NCBI GenBank assembly: GCA_964036295.1
Contig: OZ038471.1
Location: 13,534,184 to 13,598,183 of the forward strand
Source: Plumapathes pennacea
Lineage: Eukaryota; Cnidaria; Anthozoa; Antipatharia; Myriopathidae
DNA: 64,000 nt
Reading direction: 5' to 3'
Made by a program: the position numbers and the translations under genes. Below the pieces are notes generated by a model. It was given only the letters and a program-made list of their open reading frames with translations, had not been told where the DNA came from and did not search any database. Below, piece by piece: positions 1 to 11,453 of the stretch (position 1 is its first letter; every line of letters starts with the position of its first letter).

Positions 1-43
1 ACGGCCGCGCGGAGGGACTCTCTCCCAGACTCCGCGCGGCCGT
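1..43. repeat. perfect 14-bp inverted repeat (hairpin)
   Basis: Arms 1-14 and 30-43 are exact reverse complements (ACGGCCGCGCGGAG and its complement) around a 15-base loop. The arms are very GC-rich in an AT-rich setting. It may be the cut end of a larger foldback element, because it starts at the window edge. Confidence 0.8.
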
Positions 44-107
44 AAAAGAGAGAGATTCTGTTCGCAGGCTAGTTTAAACCACACTGAATGAACGCACTCG
101 ACCAGTT

Positions 108-190
108 TCCATATAGCTTCATGGCTCAGTGGTTAAAACGTCGCACCGGTATCGCGGAAGGTCATGGATTTGTCCTGCACCGTCCTTGCA
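108..190 (+). repeat. possible tRNA-derived SINE remnant
   Basis: The stretch TGGCTCAGTGGTTAAAACG at about 121-139 resembles an RNA polymerase III A box (TGGCnnAGTGG type), and a weak B-box-like stretch (GGTCATGGATTTGTCC) follows about 20 bases later. No cloverleaf can be closed, so it is not a functional tRNA. A degraded tRNA-derived SINE head is the best reading. Confidence 0.35.
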
Positions 191-302
191 GCTGCCCCTT
201 CATAACAAAGGACCACTTTCACTGACCACTTCTGAACTACCAGCTAAAATCTTAAAGGCACAATTTCAAGGTACATGACGTCAGTAACCCAAAGTGACAG
301 AA

Positions 303-552
303 CCACACAGGGCGCACAGGAGTTCACTAGCTTTATTATGTAAAACCCTATATATTGACTTGCATAAAGGATACCGCAGAACAATTACATTGCGGGCGCG
401 CGAAGGCATACGTACAAGGTATACTTAGTACGCGCCATGTCAGTATTATGCCTTTGCGCGCCCGCGATGAAATTGTCTTGCGGTATCATTCATACAGGTC
501 ATTATATAGGGTATTACATAATGGTGAGCAAGCGAACTCCTGTGCCCTGTGG
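303..552. mobile_element. foldback MITE with ~107-bp arms
   Basis: Arms 303-410 and 447-552 are inverted copies for their whole length with scattered mismatches. The outer end reads CCACACAGGGCGCACAGGAG on the left and ends CTCCTGTGCCCTGTGG on the right. The loop is only about 36 bases. An open frame across it is a by-product of the palindrome. No transposase is present, so it is non-autonomous. Confidence 0.75.
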
Positions 553-625
553 AACTATTAAGTAAAAACTTCCAAAAGTACACTTCAAGTAATTCGATAA
601 TTTTATACGAAAATTGTCCCGCGGC

Positions 626-831
626 TCAACGAGCCAGGCCCAAAATACAGATTCTCCCAACTTTGTAAGAAGAAAATGTATGAAATGGTGTAGTGAGGAG
701 TGAATGTTCAATCAGCTTTCATCTGAGTAAACTATCAAGTGACAAATTCTCCATATTGTATCATATCTCTTTGGTTAGAGACTAAATGAGAAAATTGAAG
801 TTGGTCACTCTTGGTAGTGAAAGGGTTAAAG
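626..831 (+). mobile_element. ~205-bp MITE family, copy 1 (left end decayed)
   Basis: First of five dispersed copies of one element. Shared blocks include AGAAGAAAATGTATGA, GTAGTGAG, a run near TCATCTGAGTAAACTATCAAG and GAGAAAATTGAAGTTG, ending in the terminal repeat AGTGAAAGGGTTAA. The left terminal repeat is no longer recognisable in this copy. Confidence 0.75.
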
Positions 832-1358
832 CTTAACGCACATTCAACAGTTTAACAAGTCGATTTTGGACAAGAAACTTTGAGACGTATTCTGTAATTT
901 GTCAAAATTTAAGTTGCAGGAATTGTAAGTGTAACTGGATGCACATGTACAGCGCTACAGAAGTAAAATATTGACTGTTGAAAATGTGACTTCAATTAAA
1001 TTACATTCTACTATGTGATACAAAATTGTAAAAACAAAGAATTACTCAACCACTGCTGGTAACTAAATATTTTATTTATAAATGTAGCCCACGAGAAGAA
1101 TTTACATTTCCAATTTTTTTTTAAAACAAACTGAATTCTTTACTTCAGATCGTTTTCTACACAAAGTAGATTCTGTCAATGTCAGTAAATGCCAGCCATG
1201 GTAACTTTTCTAAAATTGTTCAATTTGCACTTCACTTACGACTTATTTTGTCCCGTGTAAATTACTTATGCGTGATGTGTTTTTTCCACTTTTTATATTA
1301 AGAATAACAATACGAACTGCACTGAAAACCTCTATCATAGCACCACGCACTTATAACT

Positions 1359-1590
1359 ATGAAAATAAAATATAACAATAGAAAGGATTACCTCCAATAC
1401 GATGTATATCGTAAATCTTCTGTTAATTTACCGTTTGCGCAAAAACAGCTAAGGGAGGGAGAGGGGAGGGGCGTTTATTTTAAATTTTGGCTGAGAGAAG
1501 GAGCGCTTATTCGAGGGGGGCGTTTAATTGAGATGAGGAGGCTTTTTCGAGGATTAACGGTACGTGCTTTTTTTGAAATGTCCAAGTCAT
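1359..1590. other. gene-free stretch with G-rich patches
   Basis: AT-rich sequence with two G-rich patches (1450-1470 and 1515-1525). An 82-codon open frame starting at 1359 has no recognisable protein features and overlaps the G-rich patches; I do not regard it as a gene. Confidence 0.5.
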
Positions 1591-1670
1591 GTCACACGTG
1601 GCAATAATTCTTGCAACTTGTAACGCAACGCCGTTGCGTTACAAGTTACATAAGAAATAGCGCGTGTGAC
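1591..1670. mobile_element. small hairpin element, perfect 16-bp core palindrome
   Basis: The core arms 1615-1630 and 1632-1647 (AACTTGTAACGCAACG and its exact complement) are separated by a single base. Outer arms extend imperfectly to GTCACACG at 1591 and CGTGTGAC near 1670. The size and terminal symmetry suggest a minimal foldback transposon. Confidence 0.65.
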
Positions 1671-1685
1671 ACCCTCTGCGTGGCC

Positions 1686-1892
1686 TTAACCCTTTCACTC
1701 CTGAGCTCAAAATACAAATTCTCCTAATCATTCAAGAAGAAAATGTATGAGTTCTGTAGTGAGAATTGACAGGCAAAGCAGCTTTTATCTAATTGAACTA
1801 TCAAGCAGTAAATTCTCCACACTGTATTACATATCTCTGGTGAGAAACTGAAGGAGAAAATTGAAGTTGATCACTCAGAAGTAAAGGGTTAA
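1686..1892 (+). mobile_element. ~205-bp MITE family, copy 2 (complete)
   Basis: Best-preserved copy of the family. It starts TTAACCCTTTCACTCC and ends GTAAAGGGTTAA, giving short terminal inverted repeats. Internal blocks match the copies near 0.6, 40.3, 60.4 and 62.7 kb. Confidence 0.85.
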
Positions 1893-2148
1893 ACAGCCCT
1901 AACCCAAAAGTGCACAGCAAAGAGTATTCATTTATTTATTACACGACTTCAGATTTTCGAGTGCAAATACGGGCCAAAACGAGTGCAAAGATGGGAGCGT
2001 ATTGCACTCGTCAGGAACCAGATCAACTGGTTCATTAGCTTACGGGATCAGTTTTCGCAAGCAAAGTTTACGAACTCATCATTTTTTGTTCCATTTTGCG
2101 CGCGGCGAGAACGTTTGCCCTGCTTCGTTTGTCGTGTAATAAACAATT

Positions 2149-2284
2149 TATTACACGAAAAGTCGTGCAATACGGCTGTATTTTTACTCGTCAGTTTTAT
2201 TTTTTCTCGCCTGAAGCAGGCTCGAAAAAATAAAACCGACTCGTAAAAATACTCCGCCGTATTGCACTCCTTCCCGTGTAATAA
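2149..2284. mobile_element. foldback element with ~62-bp arms
   Basis: Sequence reading outward from the loop CCTGAAGCAGG (about 2210-2220) is inverted on both sides. It includes CAATACGGC / GCCGTATTG, TTTTTACTCG / CGTAAAAA and terminal TTATTACACG / CGTGTAATAA. Some arm positions differ, so it is an aged palindrome. Open frames on both strands across it are shadows of the symmetry. Confidence 0.7.
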
Positions 2285-2326
2285 CCTCTTTTTATTGTAC
2301 GTCACGGATAATTATGCTAAATGACT

Positions 2327-2749
2327 CTAGCCGTCATATCCGATGCGTATAATCCTTTCTGCTTCGCGATCAATCTTAGCCTGTCGACGTGTCAAGATGT
2401 CCGTTGACAAAACATAACGACGTGCTCTGTACGGGCATTTGTGGACATCAAAGACGTGCCTAAAACCCCCTAACATTTCTGCTTCTCCCTTTTGTTCCTT
2501 CTCCTTTGCCCCGTCCTGATTCTCAGGAAAAGCATATTGTGCGTTGCACGGTAAAGACTTTCCAAGCAGCTCTGGGTCATTATTATGAATTCCTCTCTGG
2601 TGTTTTATACAAAACCGCGGTACGAGGGGATAAACTTCAGCCTCCACCTCCATTAGCTTTGATGAATTTCCTTTTCTCGTGACGGTGGAAGGATTTAGCT
2701 GTGTGCTGGAAGGCAGGTCTTTCTGTGGATCATGGTTATTATTGTTCAT
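2327..2749 (-). CDS. hypothetical 140-aa protein
   Basis: An uninterrupted frame from an ATG at 2749 to a stop at 2327. The product is hydrophilic, starts with an Asn run (MNNNNHDPQ), has one short C-terminal basic stretch (TRRQAKIDREAERIIRIG) and no membrane segment or signal peptide. I recognise no domain. Amino-acid use is balanced and not repeat-like, which separates it from most frames in this window. No convincing TATA box or splice partner is visible. It could be a single-exon gene, one exon of a larger gene or a decayed transposon gene. It lies directly beside a foldback element. Confidence 0.35.
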   Translation of the reverse strand: MNNNNHDPQKDLPSSTQLNPSTVTRKGNSSKLMEVEAEVYPLVPRFCIKHQRGIHNNDPELLGKSLPCNAQYAFPENQDGAKEKEQKGEAEMLGGFRHVFDVHKCPYRARRYVLSTDILTRRQAKIDREAERIIRIGYDG

Positions 2750-2892
2750 GATTCTTCGCCGGGTTTCACAGTAACTGAGGCATTAACGTCTGCTATGTTT
2801 TAAGACGACTGCAAAAGAACAGAATATCATACTTTTAGTTAGCTCAAGCATTCTGAAACCGCTTGGATGCACAATTCCCCAATTCCTAGCAT

Positions 2893-3130
2893 TAAGGTGA
2901 TGTTACACGAGACGATTTTTAACGACAATTTTTTGCCCAACACCTATAATTTTGTAGCTAGCGCTTTGGCTTTTACTCTAAAAACATGGCGAACCTTCGC
3001 CAAAGGCAGAATTTTGTGCAAAGATTGCTATTCATTGATAGCTCGACGATTACTAGGCAAGAAGTATAGAAAAAAAAAATGTTGCGCAAAAAATCGTCGT
3101 TAAAAATTGTCTCGTGTAACATCACCTTTA
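2893..3130. mobile_element. MITE with ~42-bp terminal inverted repeats
   Basis: Left end reads AAGGTGATGTTACACGAGAC, followed by GATTTTTAACGACAA. The right end is its inverted copy, GTCTCGTGTAACATCACCTT, with very few mismatches. The 238-bp element encodes nothing recognisable; the 78-codon frame across it ends inside the right terminal repeat. Confidence 0.85.
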
Positions 3131-3478
3131 GGCGCCGGTTGCACTCGTAACTTCAATATCGACATTTGCATCATTTCAAGTGCAAACAGTCGCCATAAAT
3201 ATATGTCACAACATGCTACCAAACATTAAAGAAGCCGTCATATTGCTTTCGATGATAAGTTATCATCGACTAAACTTCAAAGTGCGACCGGGCCCTTAGG
3301 TGCGCTGTTTGAAAGTTATAAAAAATTGCAGCCATCTTTTCGTGCATTTCGTGGACTTTATTCCAAATTGCACGGGAAAACTGTATGGAATTAATTTCTT
3401 ATTAACCGAGCGCGAGGAATCTACCGTCAAATCTTCGCGCGTAGGCGGTTAGTTTATAAAATGGCTACTTCGTTCGAT

Positions 3479-3680
3479 TGGCGGGTCTTTTCCGGAATAG
3501 GAATAGCACTTGATCGGTAACATTGTTTGTTTGGAGCTGAGATTAAGGTTGGGGTGTATCGGGAGCTTTACAAAATGCAAGCATGGAGGCTTTTAAAACA
3601 ATTTCGTACAAAATCTCCCTGAGAACAAGGAAAACTTCGGGTCTTTCTAGCTAATCCTATTCCGGAATAGACTCAATCTA
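3479..3680. repeat. inverted repeat pair around a TTCCGGAATAGGA motif
   Basis: 3479-3506 (GTCTTTTCCGGAATAGGAAT) and the complement of 3651-3680 (GTCTATTCCGGAATAGGAT) match closely. They probably bound a small non-autonomous element of about 200 bp. Broader ends near 3299 (TAGGTGCG) and 3690 (CGCACCCTTA) may belong to it. Confidence 0.45.
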
Positions 3681-3690
3681 ACGCACCCTT

Positions 3691-5400
3691 AGTAGTTATA
3701 AGAGAAGTATATTCAAAATCGATTGTACTGCTTAGGGCTGAAAAGATGTACTCGTAATAACACTGGAACTGAATATACGTGGAACATTTGTATCAACTGC
3801 TGAAACAGCCGGCCCATTGCATCAGATTCAGCCGAAAACCCTTTAAATCTTTGTCACCACTCCGTTGGAGTTTCTTCCCTTTATACTTGTAGAAGACTTG
3901 GAAGTTGAAGCCGCAAAGGCTTAATCAGCGTTTGCTGCTGCTCGCTTGCATGTTTTTGAAGACGTTCGAGATTGATGCATTTTTCAGTTCGAATCATCTT
4001 CAAATTCTTACTTATTCTTAATTTTTACAAACTTGTTCAAGTCAAATTTTAAATTGAACTTTGCAGAACTCAGTAGAAAACCCGGCGGTGTGCATGACAG
4101 ACACTGCAAAACAAGATGGTGCCAATGACTATTACCCTCGCAGAGCTCGGGGAATCGTACGTATGATAATGATCAATTATAAATGAGAGAACGAAATCTG
4201 GTGTGTCTAAAAGAACAACTATTTTTTTATCACAGCTAATCGCTGCAAAAGATTTAGCTTTCCTGAATAATTTCTTTTTAACTGAATTGTCACTTAAAAG
4301 CAAAACTAGCTTGCTGGATAAGATGCTACGAAATATATCAAATAAAGAACCGCTAGTTGTAATTTTTCAACATTTTTGTTGTTTCTTAATTTTTTGTCAG
4401 CGAGCGAGCGAGAAAAGGGGGATTCGGTTGAAGCCTCAATCTCCCTCTGGAGGACACAAAAGGCTGACGTCAACGTTAATGTAACACAAACGCTGCACTC
4501 AAATTAATTAATTAACTTTTGATGATGAATAATGCTGAACTGTCATTTGGAAATGGTTGACATCGGAGAGTTTCCGTTTTGATTTCTCCCACAAAGCAGC
4601 AGCGGTTACCGTTCGTGTGGCCTTTCTGTAATTATCAGAAGCTGTGCGTACATTTACACAAAAGTTGATCGCAAGTGCCTGAAAGAGAGTCGATGTTCTT
4701 CTTTCGAAACCTACTTTTATTTTTTCCTGCTTTAGAAGTGCAAAAGAGTGCAAACAAAAAGAATTATCTCAAATTTTAATTGCGCCGGCATCATTTAGCG
4801 TATTTTACGCATATTTTAAAAGTTGCTATTCACTTCACAAAGCGATGCCTTGACAACTGCTCGACAGTTTCTGAGATCTTAAAATATAGTACTCGGAAAT
4901 TATGTGGAAGTCGGCGGAAATACCAAAAAAAAATAAACATGCCATCTGATGAGCATATTTATAATCGTTCGCTAAATGCGAAGTAAAACAGAATACGACA
5001 AATACCAAATGTTTCGGGGGTTAAATGTCACGCATAAATGATTATTGCATCTAGAAATTTGAACCAACAGTTTTGCAAGTGAAATGATCAGTGGACTGAT
5101 AATGATATTGATCTAGGCGTATATTTATTGAGTAGAACAAAGAACAGAATGAGGTAAGATTCCCAATTATACATACGCCAGCTGTTATGTATTTTTAGCG
5201 ATTTCGACTTGTCTCGCGAATTAATGAGGAAACACTACAACTAATGTTTTAAATTTTCTTGTGTTGGCACAATTTCATAATTGTTTTCTTGTTATTCTAA
5301 TCAATTTTATCGAAGAGATCATTATTTTTCTATTGTCACAGTTAAAACAAATGACGATTTTCTAAACCGATAGATAACGAGAAAATGCTTAGATATAGCG
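3691..5400. other. gene-free AT-rich stretch
   Basis: No supported gene. The only repeat signal is the block TTACCCTCGCAGAGCTCGGG near 4133, which recurs as the terminal repeat of the element at 33.75-34.76 kb. Short open frames here (4070-4303, 4508-4753, 4780-4986) show no domain or compositional support. Confidence 0.5.
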
Positions 5401-5490
5401 CAGAGAAATAGCACGCACGCAACACTCGCACGGCACCCACAAGCACGACACGCACGTACAAGCAACACTCGCACTTTTTCACGCGAATCT
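5401..5490. repeat. CAC-rich low-complexity tract
   Basis: Irregular runs of GCACGCAC, AACACTCGCAC and ACACGCACG. It is a simple-sequence patch with no fixed period. Confidence 0.6.
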
Positions 5491-5954
5491 ACACTTTAAG
5501 ACAAAATCGGAACCAAAATTTAACTGAACCACATAAACAAATCCATAAGATATATACAAATATATTCGCGTGTAACAGCATCAATGAATCTTACAGTAAA
5601 AACGATAGCTGACAGCAGAATTCGATTTCCTATTGAATCTTTCGTTCTTCTTCAGACGCTGTAAATGCCGGAGGACTGAGAATCATGACTGTGTTGTGAT
5701 GAGGAGTAAACTGATCTGTTTTCAATGACTTCTCGGTATTAGTTTGTTAAGCTCTAATGTGACGCCCACGTCTCCATTATGATGTCATTAGCCCACGTGC
5801 TGCTTTGTCAAGGCACCTTGCGGGATGACTGCCCACATTCAGGAAGATTGGAAGTAGCAAACGAAAATAGGGTATGCGTTAGTGCTGTTATGCAAAGGTT
5901 AAGCGATTTCAAAGAATAGTGGAAATAGATAAAATTGCAACTAAAAAGTGGCAG

Positions 5955-6050
5955 TATTTACTACTACTACTATTATTATTATTATTATTATTTATTTATT
6001 TATTTTTTATTTTATTTTATTTTTTTTATTTATTTTTTTTTTTTTGCGCC
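5955..6050. repeat. microsatellite (ATT)n to (ATTT)n to poly-T
   Basis: Starts as CTACTACTATTATTATT and passes through TTTATTTATTTA into T-rich sequence ending at about 6046. The 61-codon frame across it is a low-complexity artefact. Confidence 0.9.
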
Positions 6051-6528
6051 GTGGTACCTTTTAGGGGTCTGGTCTTGATGTTCACAATAATGTCAACAAC
6101 ATAGCTTTTCAATGATTTCTGCGGAAACGCCATTTTCACACGTATGGGTTCTTTCTCAGACCTGGTCAAGAAGCTCCGGGCTCGTGGAATTGTGGAATTA
6201 TGGAGAAAGTCGGTTTATCAGCAGATAGGAAGTATAAAATTTCGCTGTTAAACAAGGACTTGCACCATAAAACAGGTTTATGCAGTTTAAGACGTCAATT
6301 ATTTCGCTACAGAATGTCAACGGGTAGTGCTCACACATTTTACCACAGCTTTTATGTGTAGTATAGTTATGTTCTTCCTTCCTTGCTTTATTATTATATT
6401 CTTATACTATTTGTTGATGTGTTATGAAACTATACAATATTTGTATTATCAATGTGTTTTCATTATAATGAAATCAAAGTTTTGTCCACTTGAAAAAAAT
6501 TTAATTATATTATTTGTCTATCAACTTT

Positions 6529-7310
6529 TATGACCCATCAAATATTTCCTCCCGCGCGTGATTGGTAGAATCGTGACACGTGACCGAATAACGTCCGCTC
6601 GTGAGCGGACATTATCAGCAAATAACCCCTCGCCAAAAGTAGTTTATTGTTTATTTATTTTGGCAAAGTATACTTTGCTCCTTGTCAATGACTATCAGCT
6701 CAAATAATAATAATAATTACTATGAATTCTTAAAGATATCTATCACTTGGAACTGAGTCATACATAATATGTGCACGTCAGCATGTTGGACACTGTGGTG
6801 TTCCTCGAGGTGACTTTCCCAGCGGATTATATTCCCCTGATATATAAACAATAAACTACTTTTGGCGAGGAAATATGCACGGATAATTGTCCGAGGATAT
6901 TATCTGTTCCGAGAAGCGAACAGTCCAACTGTGAGCTTCCAGGAACAGATAATGTCCAAGGACAATTATCCGTGCATATTTCCGAAGCCAAAAGTAGTTT
7001 ATTGTCTTTATTATCCTTCAAATATTTCCTCTCGCAGCGCAAATAACGGCACGGAAATTGTGAAGCTTTTTAGTGCTTTCTGGAACTGCTTTTTCGACCA
7101 ATAAATTGATGTCCTCCTCAGTAGTCATCTTGTAATGATTTTTGTGACTAAATAAATAGAACTGTGTTCGGATGTTGTCAATAAACAGCGTTAGTTCGCC
7201 AGGCGGGGGTTATTCGCTGATAATGTCCGCTCACGAGCGGACGTTATTCGGTCACGTGTCACGATTCTACCAATCACACGCGGGGGGAAATATTTGATGG
7301 GTCATAAAGT
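6529..7310. mobile_element. 782-bp nested foldback MITE, complete copy
   Basis: Terminal inverted repeats of about 95 bp begin TTTATGACCCATCAAATATT and include GTGACACGTGACCGAATAAC and a GTCCGCTC-GAGCGGAC mini-palindrome. The centre (6845-7006) is a second palindrome with matching arms around GGATAATTGTCC and TATCTGTTCC. No transposase is present. A shorter copy lies at 12.25 kb. Confidence 0.85.
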
Positions 7311-8989
7311 CTGATAGTGGATTGCATGTCCCCCAAAGAGAACCCTTTTAAATCACTTTCTTTCGAAACAACAGAGTTTAACATTCACCACTTCCACAAA
7401 TGTAGTGTAGCGCGAGTTGTGCGCTTTGGCCTTCCGCCGGAAGTTAATGTGCAACCCTCTCTTTTTTTTTTCAGTTCTTACTGAGGCACAACTTCTAAAT
7501 GAAAAATGGCTCAAAGAAGCAAAACACCAGAATTAGAAAGATAAGTAAAGTGTTTTAGCAAATTTAGGTTAGGGATGTTTATTCGAAGGGGGAGCTTGTT
7601 CGAGGGGAGGCGTTTATTGAATTTTCCCTAGTCATTTATTGTTGCAATGTGTAAATTTGCTCATGAACAACAAAGCAGTTCGTATAGTTTTATTAATAGC
7701 AACATACTTAAAAGTATGAAACATCGATTTTGACTTTCGATGGTGCTATTTACCATCGGTGCAAAAACAACAAAGTCTGTAGTAGGAGTTTGGCGCTTAT
7801 TTAAAATTTTGGCCAACGGGGGTGGGGGGGGGGGGTCATTTATTAGAGTGGGGCACTTATTTGAAGATCTTTCGCGTGACCATTTCGTAGAACCTTTTGC
7901 TATTCCTCACAGCGGTTGATCAGGGTCAGTCTCTCTTATGAGAGAGCACTTTTCTGAAATCTTACCAAAATTACAAAGTTCCCTCCAAAATTCCCTAAAT
8001 AGGTAGATAATATATTATTGAAACTTGGTTTGTAGCACCGTTCTTGGCCAGTGGAAACTGATGCTCTTTTAACTGAAAACTGATTTAATGTCAAAAAAGT
8101 TTTTTTGGTGGGGGGGGGGGGGAGGATTGGGGGAGATGATCATAGTTGGAATTAAGTCATATTTTGTGCATGTCGGATGCAAAAAGGCTTGCACCCTGTG
8201 GTGTGCTCCTTGAGGTGATTTTGGCATGGCATCTTAGTGGAGATCAGACAAGGGAATTTCCTCGTTGGTGAATTGGTTGTGTTGTGTCCATTACTTACAG
8301 AAAGAGGTACCTTGGTTACCGGTTCAAACGTGCTGTGGCAACGACCAGATACAATCTGATGAAATTTGCAACAAAATAAATGCCTATGACGTCGGCTGGG
8401 TTCTTGGATGATTGTTTGTCCAAGGCAGTAGGGAACGTCTGGAGGAGAGCACATGTGTTGCAGGACTTGAAAACGCAAGCTAGGGCATGCTCCAAGACGA
8501 AGAAATGGCCTCCTTTTAATCTGACAGGTTCCGTAGTTGGCTTACTAATCCAGGATGCAGTCATTCAAGTAGAATGATGGTGATCAGGAAAAGGATCAAG
8601 TCTCGAACTGGTGTGTTTCTTGCATCTTCAGTGAAAGGGTGGCTGTCTCGCTGTGGGAGTGGTTGCTTTGGTGTAGCATCGTGTGCATTTCAAAGATGTG
8701 CCAGAGGTCATACACCAAGTCTGCTCCTTGGTGAATTGGTTGAGCTGTGTCCAATGCTTACAGGAAAAGAGACTTGGTTACAACTACTGTAGGCCAAGTT
8801 GCCTGACAGGACTTTCAACAGGTTTCTGATGCGCACTGAGGCAGCTCTTCCTCAAGTTCTTGTACAGGCCATTCTGCAACTGTTGACATTCTTAGCACAA
8901 CCAATGTCATAAAATAGGGTGTTTCTCCTTTCGTCAGGAACAAGCAAGAAGCAGTGAAGGTTGTGGAGCCTTCATGTAACCACCTTCCT

Positions 8990-9140
8990 TCTTGACGCGA
9001 CAGCCTTTCGTCTTGCCGCGACCGCCTGCCGTCTTGCCGCGACCACCTGCTGTCTTGCTGCGACCGCCTGCCGTCTTGCTGGGATCACCTTCCGTCTTGT
9101 TGTGACCGCCTGCCGTCTTGCACCGATAACCTGCTGTCTT
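8990..9140 (-). repeat. 21-bp minisatellite, short degenerate version
   Basis: About seven diverged units of the form GCAAGACGG-AGGCGGTCGC read on the minus strand. This is the counterpart of the array at 48.96-49.48 kb. Units differ from one another at several positions. Confidence 0.8.
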
Positions 9141-9419
9141 CCAGCGACCTTTATGCCGTCTTGCTGCGGGTAAGAATGGCACGTCTTGCTGCGGACCACC
9201 TTCCTGTCGTGCTGTGACTGCCTGCCATCTCGATCAACTGTCGTATTGCCGCGACCGTCTCTCGTCTTGCTGCCTACCGCCCCCATTTCGTGCCTACCTG
9301 CCGTCTTGAGGTGTGTTAGGTAGCCGCGGGGGGGTTGTCGCCCTGGCGTGTCTGATTGTCATCTTGGGTGTCAGGGGTTCGTAGTCGTGTAGGATGTCAC
9401 CATGGCTTTGTAAGGTATA

Positions 9420-9575
9420 CGCACTGGCGTATTAGGTTGTCCGGCTGGCATGTTTGGTTGTCGCCCTTGCGTGTTAGGTTGTCGCCCTGGCGCGCTTGAT
9501 TGTCGCCCCGGCATGTTTGGTTGTCGCCCTGGCGTGTTTGGTTGTCGCCCTGGCGTGTTACCGCCTCTCGCCCTG
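9420..9575 (-). repeat. second 21-bp minisatellite, short degenerate version
   Basis: About seven units containing CCAGGGCGACAACC (minus strand), the counterpart of the array at 48.08-48.62 kb. In phase it would encode a TPGRQPN heptad, but the frame is not convincingly genic. Confidence 0.8.
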
Positions 9576-10399
9576 CTGTTGCCACCTTGTTGTTCTGGTG
9601 TGACCATCACTTTCCACCTCTTGGACTAAGGTAAGAACACGTGTTTTGTTTGATTTTGCTGAGGAACACTAGTGCACTTGGGAACGTCGTCGTTTTTGTT
9701 GACATGGGTCATGGTAAGAATTGCAACAAAACCCTGTTGCAAAAATGTACAAGAATTTGAAGAAGAGCTTGCTTCAGTGCACAGCAGCAACTTGTTGAAG
9801 GTTGCGTCAGCAAACTTGGCCTAGCAGTTACCACAGGGCATTTATATGCACGCATTCCAAGAACTAATCCAACTTGTGCAAGCTCCAATGCTACTACTCC
9901 AACTGGATGCATACATCTTCACAGAGACTTGGCTAGGTGACATAACATTAGATGTGGCGAGTGAATTCCTGGAATACCAACTGGAACGCAGGGAGTTTTC
10001 ATGTGTGTATACGCTGAAGCTACGCATGCTGGAATGTTCTTGACAAATGAGTACTTCACCAAGACGTTCCTGGGTGTCGCTGGTGCCATGCCCTACTGGT
10101 TCAGAAATGAATGATAAAACAGGCTATCTCCTGGAAGGACACCTCATATCTACAGTGAGATCGGACACCGCAATGAACTACTATAAAAATAGATTGACAA
10201 TCAAACGATCTGACAGATTAGGAGTTTTATAAAGACACTTTCAAATCCACCAAGGAAGCAAAAAGTCTTCATTTTTAAGAGCCCTTTGAGAACAGTCAAA
10301 GCCCTAAAGAGCTTTGGAAGCACTTTAAGAGTACTATGGGATCCACCCAGAAAGAGGGGGGGTACTTCCATATATAAGCCATATAGGTAGTGCTTCCCG

Positions 10400-10680
10400 A
10401 AAGGGTATCATTTTCAAGCATTTCTAGTCTGAAATTGGGTATAGATTTTGCCTTTTTGGTCTGAAATAGGGTATTGATTTTGTCTTTTTGGTCTGGGATA
10501 TGGTATGATTTTAACAGAAATGTGTCGTTGCGGACATTGCACGGCAAATGGAAGAAAGCACAGGGTGGAAATCGTTGCAAATGAAAAAACCTTTGAAATA
10601 GGTCTGAAATAGGATATACATTTTTGCAGTTGGGTCTAAAATAGAGTATACATAATTTGTCTTTACACTTCTGCCTTTTA
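10400..10680. repeat. degenerate short tandem repeat, TCTGAAATAGGGTAT type
   Basis: Several irregular copies of GGTCTGAAATAGGGTATNNATTTT with spacers of 30-60 bases. The inverted counterpart (CTATTTCAGAC) lies at 44.90-45.08 kb in the other arm. Confidence 0.7.
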
Positions 10681-10830
10681 TTTTCAGAGGGACTCTGATG
10701 TCAATGGGAGCATAAAGAACTAATTCCTTCAGCCCCAAATTTTGCTGGTGGGAAATCCATTTGATATAGATCTTAGCTATTACACATTGTTGTTGAAAGT
10801 CTTCCGTGCACCACTCCTCAGCAGAAAACG

Positions 10831-11453
10831 CAACTCACGCCGCGAGCTCACTGGCAACGCCAGTCTAGTTTACCAATTGAGAATATAAAGCGTTTATATA
10901 TGTCAAAAAGTGAATATTGTTTCATATCCGTGTCCCCGTGGTTTTGTGCGAAACAACAACAATACTGGAATATTTAGCGAACCTCTTACTGTGAAGACAA
11001 CATACCGCATTTAGCATAAGACGTATTGTGACGTGAAGATGTACGACACAGGTAATAAGCCGCAGGTGTATCATCCTCGTGCCCAGTTCCTTCCCCGCCT
11101 CCTCCGTGTACATTCCACCCCACCCCCGAAGTTACTCCCCTTTTTACACATAGTCCCCTAACAACCAAATATGGCATCAAAATTACCGTCTATTATTTTG
11201 TTGGCTATGTTTCATATTTATTTTTCCAAACCGCGAGGGTTGACTTACTGCAGCTCCTCTCTAGTCACCCAACCCGCCCCCCCCCCCCCCCCCCCCTACC
11301 CCTTTCCCTTAGGCCCCAAAATACATTTCACAACAGGAATTTAGCTGGAGTTTAACGCATGGGTATATTTAGTAAACATAATATGGCAGTGCTGACGTAG
11401 TTGTTATAGTTCACTAAAGGTGTTGGTGTTGTCTCTTGTTTTGTGATATTTTC
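10831..11453. other. gene-free stretch with poly-C run
   Basis: Contains a run of about 20 C at 11278-11297. No gene-like frame is supported. Confidence 0.5.

Larger units (their letters stand above)
7390..10830 (+). repeat. left arm of a large inverted duplication
   Basis: Nearly all of this interval recurs, inverted, at 44.73-54.69 kb. Matching landmarks are the CTACACTACATTTGTGG end, the AGAGACTGACC block with flanking poly-G, two 21-bp minisatellites, the MHAFQELIQ reading frame near 9.85 kb, and the TCTGAAATAGGGTAT repeats at 10.4-10.65 kb. This arm is about 3.4 kb and lacks the two retroelements found in the right arm. The arms differ at many positions, so the duplication is not recent, or else this is a repeat family with two copies here. 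No protein-coding gene is clear inside. Confidence 0.85.

Noticed and set aside
108-190. Functional tRNA gene
   Set aside because: An A-box-like stretch is present but no acceptor, D or T stem can be paired.
355-561. 68-codon frame
   Set aside because: It spans the palindrome of a foldback MITE and starts at a non-ATG codon; no protein features.
9846-10043. Frame MHAFQELIQ... with IFTETWLGD, conserved in both arms (also 47653-47850), possibly a LINE endonuclease
   Set aside because: Only a nine-residue stretch resembles the endonuclease motif and the following residues do not fit. Conservation between arms is expected from the duplication.
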